Positions 56,764-64,000 of a DNA stretch of 64,000 bases are shown here, one piece after another; within the stretch, counting starts at the first letter, position 1, and the number at the start of each line of letters is the position of its first letter. The notes under the pieces were generated by a model. That model saw nothing but the letters and a program-made list of their open reading frames with translations. It ran no database searches and was not told where the DNA came from. A program made the position numbers and the translations under genes. Origin of the DNA: Sambucus nigra (Eukaryota; Streptophyta; Magnoliopsida; Dipsacales; Adoxaceae); contig OX422221.1 in the NCBI GenBank assembly GCA_949130495.1, positions 481,791,659 through 481,855,658 on the forward strand. The letters are read 5' to 3'.

Positions 56764-57286
56764 TGTTGATGTAAAAAATTAGATTGCTTCTAATTATTTA
56801 ATCACAGATAAATATAAATGAGACAAAGAATTTTAAAGTGGTTCAGCCTTATAAGAATGGCCTACGTCCACTGTTTCTGTTATTGCCAAGTGTTTTGGAG
56901 TTCTCGATATGTAATTCTATCAAGAAAATCCGGTCCCTTAGAATGAGGGTGATACAATGTATTTATAGCCCTTAGGCTGTACATGTGAAGGGTAAACAAT
57001 TAATGCCCTATAAGAGTATACGTCTGTATGATAAGCATTCAATGAATAGTTGAACTGTTGATTATCTGGCAATTAATGCTGTGGTCGAGATGCAGCTCGG
57101 ACCGCCTTAGTTGCTCGTCGTTCAGGAGTTCCTCGGAGTGTTGGAGTTCCTCGGAGCGCTGGAGTTCCTCGGAGTGAGTAAGACTTGGTCAGGGAAATAA
57201 ACCTCCTCGTTGTTATTGTGCCACGTAGATCGACACGTGTCTTCTTATGATTCGTCTATATCAGCATATTAATTTTGGTATCAACA
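56764..57286 (-). repeat. T4 3' LTR
   Basis: 523 bp, TGTTGATG...TATCAACA, with perfect 7-bp inverted ends. TATA at the complement of 56959-56967; hairpin at 56838-56871. The PPT on the minus strand is TTGGGGGCTTC (complement within 57287-57299). Confidence 0.92.
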
Positions 57287-57713
57287 GAAGCCCCCAATGT
57301 TTCATTTTTCGAACTTTGAGGAATATGGAACATTCTTTCTCGGTATATGGCAATATTAAATGACCTTCCTGGTGTTTAGGAGCATTTTCTTCGTGTTCGA
57401 ATGTCTTCCAAATTCGCAGAATCCGCCTTTTTGAATTTTTATAAGCGCTTCGATCTTCGCGCACTTTTTGTCCTTTTAACCGCCGGTAGCGTAATAGTTT
57501 CTTTTTGTAATCATTTCTTTCGCCGTTTCCCATGGCAAAGTATTTAAGCTTCATAGGCAATCCCATCATCTTCTACCTTTTCCAATTTCTGCTTTCGAGT
57601 TTTCCATAGTCTTTCTCTCTCTTGTGCGTTCATTCTTTTCTTCGTTCGTTGTCAACAGATCTCCCTTTTTCCTGTAAGATCTTCTTCCTTCTTCTTCATT
57701 TCTTTTATTCGCC
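57287..57713 (+). promoter_or_regulatory. T4 PPT and antisense gene 1 promoter/leader
   Basis: Next to the LTR is the PPT. The TATA-like GTATTTAAG at 57540-57548 lies 166-174 bases before the ATG at 57714, with a C/T-rich leader (57600-57710). The same box is upstream of the T2 antisense gene. Confidence 0.55.
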
Positions 57714-59889
57714 ATGGTTTATGTTATTGAATCTCTTGAGAAATTCTGCTCTGATTTTTCTATTCCATCTTGGGTAACTCTGGAGAATCTTTCTGAGCCT
57801 TTAGATTATTTTCGTTTGGCTGAGGGACACTGGTTCCCCAGCCTCTTTATTGCTGAATGTGGATTTTTTTTTCCACCAAACCCTTTGTGCTTAGAGTTCT
57901 GTCATTATTTCGATGTTGTTCCTGCAAAAATAGCCCCCAACACATGGAGAATAGTTAATGGGGTGTATAGGTTAAATCAAACTCACGGAACCCATATAGG
58001 AATTCCTGAGATTATCTATTGTTATAGATGGGCTGTTCTAGACAATGTTTTTTATTTAAAAACTAGATTTTTTAATAGGGCCTTAGTAGTCAACCTCCCT
58101 GATGCCAATAGGGATTATTTTAAACATGGGGTAGTTATCAAAAATTGGCAACATGCCCCTTTGGTTGGAGATGAAGTATATCAAGGTCCCAGATGCCCTC
58201 CATATGGCAATGGGATAGCTTATTTTCATTTTATTTTATTTTATTTTTGAAATTACGATTTCATTATGTTTGATAAAATGTATGACTGATATTTCACTAT
58301 GTATTTGTTTGCAGTTGACAGTAAGAGAAAGACTCCAAAAAAATCAGAAGTGAATATTAAGCATTTGAAACTTATCTGGAGTTTGCATCAGAAAGTTACA
58401 GACGAGCACATCAGGTCTGCTTCATATTTGTTGCAGTATAGGAGTTGTACAACCTCTTTCACTGTTCGTCCTGTGGTCAGCACTAGTGATCCATTGTCAG
58501 TTCCTGAGGACTCTTCTCCAGAATCTCACATTCCTCTAAGTCAGAAAATGGGCAAAAGAAGAGTTCCTGCTCTCTTTGAGGAGACTACCACTGCTGGAGA
58601 TGGGAAAAGAAACAAAACTGATGTCCCAAAGGGGACAAAGAAAGTAGATGTTACCCTTTCTGTTGCTCCTCAGAAGGCTGCCGAGAAGCCCCCAGCGGCT
58701 CCGAGCAAGAAAGATGCACCTGTGGAAGTGATCACCATCTCTCCAACCAAAAGCTCTTCTTTGGTTGAGACTGTTGAAATGCCACCGAGGAGACTGAAGA
58801 AATCCTCCTCGGTCAATTTGGCTGAAAACATTCCCCAGCTTCAAGTTAGTGGAGCTGGTGTCCCAACTATTATTCCCCCGAGCTCTGCGATGAGCTCGGT
58901 AAAGACTTGGATTATTCCTGAGGTCCAAGGAATTGAGGAGAACATGTCTAGGGATATGCTTACATCCCTGGCTACTCGTCACATTGCTTCAGTAAGTTTC
59001 TCTTATTCTAAATTTTCTTTCTTTCCATCAATACATGTATCTCTGTGATGACTTATCATTATCTTCTTTTTTTCAGCTGGTGAGTTGTTTTAACACCATT
59101 GTGAAGAAGGATGAAGCAATCAAGGCTTCTAGTTCCTCGTCTGGAGTGGAGGATGCTTTATTGGGGTTAACCAAATCTTTAAAGGATTCCCATCAAAAGT
59201 ATGACGAGGATAAGGCTGAATGGGAGAAGAAGTTGGCTGCAGTTGAGGCAGAAAAGGTGCAGCTGGAAAATAAAGTGAAAGATTTGGAGGGAGAGAAAAA
59301 GAAATATGACGAGAAGCTCAAGAGCTTTGGGGAGCTTGAAGACAAGATGAAAATGGCAGAAGAAGAATTGTCCCTTCTGCGAGAAGTGAACCGCCAGAAG
59401 GAAGAGGTGGAAGCTAAGTTGAAGGCCACCGAGGATCTTCTGTCCGAGAAGCTCTCCTCGGAGAAAATGAAAAGAAAAGTGGTGGTGAAAAAATCCTTCC
59501 GTACTGGTTGGGACAAAGGATGGTACAGGGGGGTAGCAGCAATGATGGCTCAGGTGCAGTATGGGAGTTTGAAATACTTCCGAGATGGTTGGGTGGCTGC
59601 CCTGCAAGAATTGAAGGTTAATGAGGATTCAGAGCTGTTTCAACAGCATCTCCCTGGTCCTCCCCCAAATATTGAAGATGAAGAGGAGGACGAAGCTGCC
59701 TCCGAAGAATCTTCAATGGCAGTGGGTGATCCAATCCTTACTCAGCCTGCCGACGAGGAGCTTTTATCTCTGCCTGCTCCTCCTGAACAAGTTCCAGTTT
59801 TAGCTGACCAACTCATTGTTCCCACCGAGCAACCGAGCTCCTCGTCCCAGCCTCCCGAGAAAGTCTTGGGAGACAAGGAAAAGGTGTGA
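57714..59889 (+). CDS. T4 antisense gene 1: intact spliced Transposase_28-like/coiled-coil protein
   Basis: Three predicted exons: 57714-58206, 58315-58991 and 59077-59889. Their lengths (493+677+813) sum to 661 codons with no stop. Intron 1 has a GC donor (GGCAAT) and a TTTGCAG acceptor; intron 2 has GTAAGT and TTTCAG. Exon 1 encodes the Transposase_28-like domain (IPSWVTLENL, LAEGHWFPSLFIAECGF, PAKIAPNTWRIVNG). Exon 2 is basic and proline/serine-rich, perhaps nuclear. Exon 3 has a coiled coil (KVKDLEGEKKKYDEKL), a conserved GWDKGWYRGVAAMM block and an acidic tail. A poly(A) signal AATAAA is at 59967-59972. It is transcribed against gag-pol. Extra antisense ORFs are known in Tat elements; what this product does is unknown. 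Confidence 0.8.
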
Positions 59890-60077
59890 AGTTGTTCGGT
59901 ATTCTCTTTCTATTTTTCTTCTTTTTCAAGTGTAACCAAGATCTTTGTAACTCTGCACGTTGATCTAATAAAATTTGAGTTCTTTTCTTCCATATGATTG
60001 TCTCTTTTCTATCTGTACTCTGTCTTGATCTTCTTTTTTATGATTACTTTTTCTTTCTCTGCTAGTTTCTGGCTAGG

Positions 60078-61406
60078 ATGGATCTGCTATCTGCTAATGA
60101 TACAAAGCTGATGCAACAATGTCATGAATATTATAAGGCTGGTCACACAGAATTGAGTGCATCAGAAGTTGCTGACATCCTTGGTCATGATGCTTCAGAG
60201 CAGGCAACCGAAGCTTATCAGTATCTGAAAGGCTTACTTGACCGAGCTGTGGCCAATAATGTGGCTTATCATGAAATGATTGAAGACTTGCAAGGTACTC
60301 TCAATGAACTTTAGCAGCAGTATAAAGAGTCTTCAGCTCTTTTGCACGAAGGATATGAAAAGAAACTCAAACAACTTAATACTGAAAAAGGCTACGACAA
60401 GATGCTTGCTGGCTATGAAGTGAGAGAGAGAACATTGAAAGCAGATGTCGAAGGGCATAGGCAAATCGCTGAGCTATTGGAACAAGAAAACAATAATCTG
60501 CAAAAAGAGCTAGCTCAGTTGAGGTCTGTTGCTTCATCTTCCACTGCCTTGGTATCGGTCATCGATGAAAGATTCTCATTTTTAGAAGTGGAAAATGCCA
60601 AGTTGCGAGAAGAGTTAGAGGCTTTGAGAAGAGCTGGGCCTTTTACGGCTATTCGGGGACGAGGAAGAGGTTCTCGTGGACGAGGAAGAGTTGCTCAGAA
60701 TGTTGTCGAGGAGCAAAGTACTCAACCTGCTCGGGGACGATCAAGAGTTCTTCGTCGTACTATTGAAGAATCTCGTACTCAATCAGCGTTGGAAAACCAA
60801 GCATTCCAATTAATGGCTAAAAATCAAGCTTTGTCTGACATGTCAAAGCAAATTAGAGAACTGGAAAAACAACTCTCTTCAAAGAAATCAATGTTGGAGA
60901 CTAATGAACTTTTCATCCAGAGTCTTCACGAGAAGCTTGAAAGGGTGACATTTCAATTTCACAAACAGCCCAGGGAGTTTTGGATGGCTGGATACAACGA
61001 AGCACTATTCCATTTAGATGATCGTATCTAGAATGCCAATAATGAGGGCTACAAGCAAGGTTGGCTGAATGCCTTGGGTGTGCTGAAGCTCGAACAAGGA
61101 CACTACCTGTGGGACTATTATGATCCTGGGGTACCTGACTTGCCTGTGCCACCATATAATTTGGACATGGAATGGATCCAAGCTCGTGCCATTCCTCGGA
61201 GCTTAATTGCAAAATACCTCGGTGACTACAATCTTCATTCTCAGATCGAGGTATCTCGTCCCGAGCATCTACTGGACACACCTTCAATAATGAACGTCAG
61301 AATGCTTCGAGATCCTAACTTCATTAATTATCCCCTTTGCCTGGAAGATCCTCCTGCTGGCAAGAAGCCTATTTCAAAAGCAGAAGGGAAAAGACCAGTA
61401 GAATAG
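60078..61406 (+). pseudogene. T4 antisense gene 2: coiled-coil, RG-rich protein (two stops)
   Basis: 443 codons in one frame from ATG 60078, interrupted by TAG at 60312-60314 and 61029-61031; both fit glutamine CAG to TAG. The N-terminal ~75 residues (MDLLSANDTKLMQQCHEYY, NNVAYHEMIEDLQ) are conserved in T3. A coiled coil (LLEQENNNLQKELAQLRS) follows, then an arginine-glycine segment IRGRGRGSRGRGRV typical of RNA-binding tails, and a C-terminal domain (FWMAGYNEALFHLDD, EGYKQGWLNALGVL). A splice acceptor-like TCTGCTAG lies upstream, so it might be joined to gene 1 transcripts or start separately. A poly(A) signal AATAAA is at 61450-61455. No known family recognised. Confidence 0.65.
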
Positions 61407-61689
61407 GAAATTATGATGTAATAATTAGTACACAATTTAATATTAATGTAATAAATTTGTGTAATTCATTTTGAATTTAATGAAAGAGTTTCATTTTTGT
61501 TTGAAAATTTGTATTGCTATTCTCTTATACTTGTCAAACACTTTATATTTGTGCTTTCATAACAATATTGTGTGGTTCATCGACCAACTTAGTAAAAAAA
61601 TTACAAGTATTAGTAATGTTGCCCGATCACTTAATAATAAAGTAATGCGTATAAAAATGTTTAAAATTTTTCCAACCAACCAAGGTTGT

Positions 61690-62490
61690 TAAATTGTGCT
61701 TGTCGACCAACTACAGTTAATGGGTTTTTATCCCCGACTAACCATACTTGGTAAATTTTTATCTTTTTCATAAAATGTGTCCGACCAACCAAGGTCGATA
61801 AATTCTCCTCGTCGACCAACTACAGTTAGTGGGTTTTTATCCCCGACCAACCATACTTGGTACAGTTTGGAATATTTTTTCCTCATCGACCAACTACGTT
61901 GATACAGTTTGGAATATTTTTTCCTCATCGACCAACTACGTTGATACAGTTTGGAATATTTTTTCCTCGTCGACCAACTACAGTTAGTGGGTTTTTATCC
62001 CCGACCAACCATACTTGGTTCAGTTTGGAAAATTTTGTTCTACGAGGAACTTTTGTATTTTCTGGAATAATCTTACCTCCCTACCAACATAAGTTGGCAT
62101 TTGAGAGCATATCTTGTTTCCTAACCAACCGAGATTGGCATTTTTAGGAGTATTGTTCTCGCCCTTTTACCAACCGGAGTTGGTCTGAGTTCGAACTATC
62201 ATATCCACTTGCCCTTTTACCAAAATTGGTCTGAGCCAGTGTCAGCCTCTTAACCAAAAGAGTAGGGTTTCCTAACCAACCGGAGCTGGTATTTTTAGGA
62301 ATGTCGTGTTCTCGCTCTTTTACCAACCGGAGTTGGTCTGAGTTCGAACTATCATGTCCACTCACTCTTTTACCAACCGGAGTTGGTCTGAGCTAGTGTA
62401 CGCCTCCTAACCAAAGGAGTGTGTTTCTTCTCATCCTTTTACCAACCGGAGTTGGTCTGAGCTTGAACTATCATAGTTTGTAGTGTGTAA
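61690..62490. repeat. T4 tandem repeats between antisense genes and pol end
   Basis: Two interleaved families. The first is built on CGACCAACTACAGTTAGTGG, TTTTTATCCCCGACCAACC and TACTTGGTA-TTTGGAA (61690-62040), including a 46-bp sub-repeat GATACAGTTTGGAATATTTT then TTCCTCATCGACCAACTACG. The second is built on CTTTTACCAACCGGAGTTGG and TCTGAG-TCGAACTATCAT (62155-62475). Like T2, the array occupies the 3' UTR of gag-pol. Confidence 0.88.
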
Positions 62491-62585
62491 CACTAGTATT
62501 CCCCGAAAAACTTTTAATAAAAGGAGAGAAGATGGCGAAATATCATCGTTTTATTCATATTGATGGAACTGCTTTACATTTTACA

Positions 62586-64000
62586 TCACTGATAATACTT
62601 GCGTCGGTGTTCAGCATTCCATGCATTCTTAAATTCCTCTCCTTCTAGAGTTGCTATTCGGTAAGTGCCTAGTCGAACAACTTCTGTAACTCGGTAAGGT
62701 CCATGCCAGTTTGCTTCCAACTTATTGTGCTTCTGAATGACCCTCTTTAGCACGTAATCTCCTTCTTTTAAGTCGCATTTTTTCACCCTTTTGTTGTAGA
62801 ACAAGGTTGTTCGTTGTTGGTAAGCAGCATTCCTAATGGCTGCCTCTTCTCTAACCTCCTCGAGCATGTCCAAATCTAATCTCCTCATTAAGTCGCTGAC
62901 TGGGGAATTGAAATTCAGCACTCTGTGTGTTGGAAGACCCAATTCGGCAGGTATTACCCCTCACTTCCAAACGCCAGCATATATGGTGATTCTCCAGTTG
63001 CTGCTCGGGGAGTTGTTCGGTAAGCCCACAATACTAACTGTAGCTCATTAATCCAATTATCTTTAGCCTCACTTAGCCTCTTCTTCAAACCATTTTGTAA
63101 TGTTCTGTTCGTCACTTCAGTCTGTCCATTGCTTTGAGGATGGCCTGGTGCTGAATGAACCTTCAAAATGTTTGACTGATGACAATAGGCGGCAAACTCC
63201 TCGTTATCAAATTGTGTTCCATGGTCTGTGATGAAGGCATGAAGGAGACCATATCGACAGATGATGTTCATCCAAATGAACTGGTACACCTTCTCGTATG
63301 TCATATCAATAAGGGGCTCAGCTTCTACCCACTTAGTAAAATAATCCACTGCGACGACGAGGTACTTGAACCTTCCTCGGGTCATTGGCAATGGCCCAAC
63401 CAAATCAATTCCCAACATGGCAAATGGACAAGGGGAAGTTATGGGTGTCAACAATGCTTGCGGAGTTCGTCGGATAGAGGAAAAACGTTGGCATTTATCA
63501 CATCTCTTAGCATAGGCTATACAATCAGCCCTCATCGTTGGCCAGTAGTATCCCTGCGTCATCACCCTTTGCAAAAGTGTTCGACCTGCTACATGGGCTC
63601 CACAGGACCCTTCATGGATCTCTTCAATCAATTCTTTCACCTCGGAGGGATGTACACATCTTTGCAAACCTGCCATAATTCCTCGTCTATACAAAACACC
63701 ATTAGTTAGTACATACCGAGCAACTTTAAACTTTAATTTCTTGGCAGCGAGCTTATCCTCCGGTAATTCTCCCTCCTCAATATATGCCCTGATGGGATCC
63801 ATCCAAGATGGTCCTAAATCAAGGGTAATAATATTCATCGTCAGCTCTTCATCTATGCTCCGACTTTCTAATACTTCAATTGGTATCGTTCTTCGCAGCT
63901 CGGTACGAGTAGCTGATGCTAGTCGGGCCAGTGCGTCTGCTCGTACATTCTCCATTCTTGGTATTCTGATCAACTGAATGGTCGCAAATTCTACCAACAA
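62586..64000 (-). pseudogene. T4 RNase H end and integrase (one frameshift)
   Basis: From 64000 leftward: the RNase H tail (IRIPRMENVRADALARLAS), the linker, the zinc finger HPSEV...HEGSCGAH and CDKCQRF, the DDE core GIDLVGPLP, ITDHGTQFDN and QSNGQTEVTN with all acidic residues present, then WAYRTTPRAATGESPYMLAFGSE. At about 62953 one base is missing from a G run and the frame shifts; the C-terminal part VIPAELGLPTHR...NWHGPYRVTEV...KYYQ is open to 62586. Otherwise intact over 1.4 kb. Role: integration of element cDNA. Confidence 0.88.

Larger units (their letters stand above)
56764..64000 (-). mobile_element. T4: well-preserved Tat element with two antisense genes (runs off window)
   Basis: In plus coordinates it holds the 3' LTR, PPT, antisense gene 1 (plus), antisense gene 2 (plus), tandem repeats, and integrase and RNase H (minus). 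The remainder of pol, gag and the 5' LTR lie right of the window. The left target-site word is ATGCC (56759-56763), with the partner not visible. It has only one frame lesion in the visible pol and none in antisense gene 1, which suggests recent insertion. Confidence 0.92.

Noticed and set aside
59179..59607. Minus-strand frames inside antisense gene 1 of T4 (also 59193-59516, 58536-58982)
   Set aside because: Mirror translations of a lysine/glutamate-rich coiled coil; no domain, and the plus frame has splice and family support.
1..64000. Host protein-coding genes, tRNA, rRNA, bacterial operon signals
   Set aside because: None seen: no intact non-transposon domain, no cloverleaf-capable tRNA with both A and B boxes, and no rRNA-like sequence.

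Overview
The window is gene-poor, AT-rich plant (angiosperm) DNA made almost entirely of nested retroelements. The evidence is plant-type LTR retrotransposons of the Ty3/gypsy Tat and chromovirus-like groups, a Ty1/copia Sirevirus-like element, an L1-type LINE tail, PBSs matching the plant initiator-Met tRNA end (TGGTATCAGAGC), and a fragment of the nuclear FACT subunit SPT16. No host gene is intact. I cannot name the species.

Layout. 1-2990: remnant built from two unlike LTRs (LTR-A, LTR-B) around a 245-bp internal stub, inserted in T1. 2991-8443: T1, a decayed minus-strand Tat element (integrase start, RNase H, RT, protease, gag, PBS, 5' LTR). About 9640-30103: C1, a minus-strand copia element split by a 3067-bp LTR-like insertion (9794-12860, TSD CTTGT) in RNase H and by the complete 11.9-kb Tat element T2 (13616-25502, TSD AGCAC) in RT. 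30104-37617: microsatellites, 100-130-bp tandem repeats and an SPT16 exon-like fragment, with Helitron-like termini. 38751-46376: 5'-truncated minus-strand LINE, split by a 5.7-kb internally deleted LTR element (40129-45848, TSD GATTC, LTR about 3.3 kb). About 47507-47892: foldback (MITE-like) hairpin. 48798-54914: T3, a decayed Tat element. 54915-56763: a second LTR-A, inserted in T3 and itself cut by T4. 56764-64000: T4, the best preserved Tat element, running off the window.

The main biological signal is the 3' half of the Tat elements. T2, T3 and T4 each carry an independent gene on the strand opposite to gag-pol, between the 3' LTR and the pol terminus. Its product has a Transposase_28-like ('putative gypsy type transposon') N-terminal domain and a coiled-coil C-terminal half. 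In T4 this gene reads as three exons that join in phase to 661 codons with no stop. T3 and T4 also carry a second antisense gene (coiled coil; RG-rich in T4). T2 and T4 share a GTATTTAAG box upstream of the first gene, and tandem repeats lie between the antisense genes and the convergent end of pol.

Decay is recorded clearly: most premature stops read here in T1, T2 and T4 are CAG-to-TAG, as expected from deamination of methylated CHG sites. A GTGGACGTAGGC / GCCnAACCAC hairpin is conserved in the LTRs of all four Tat elements and in the copia-type LTR-like insertion.
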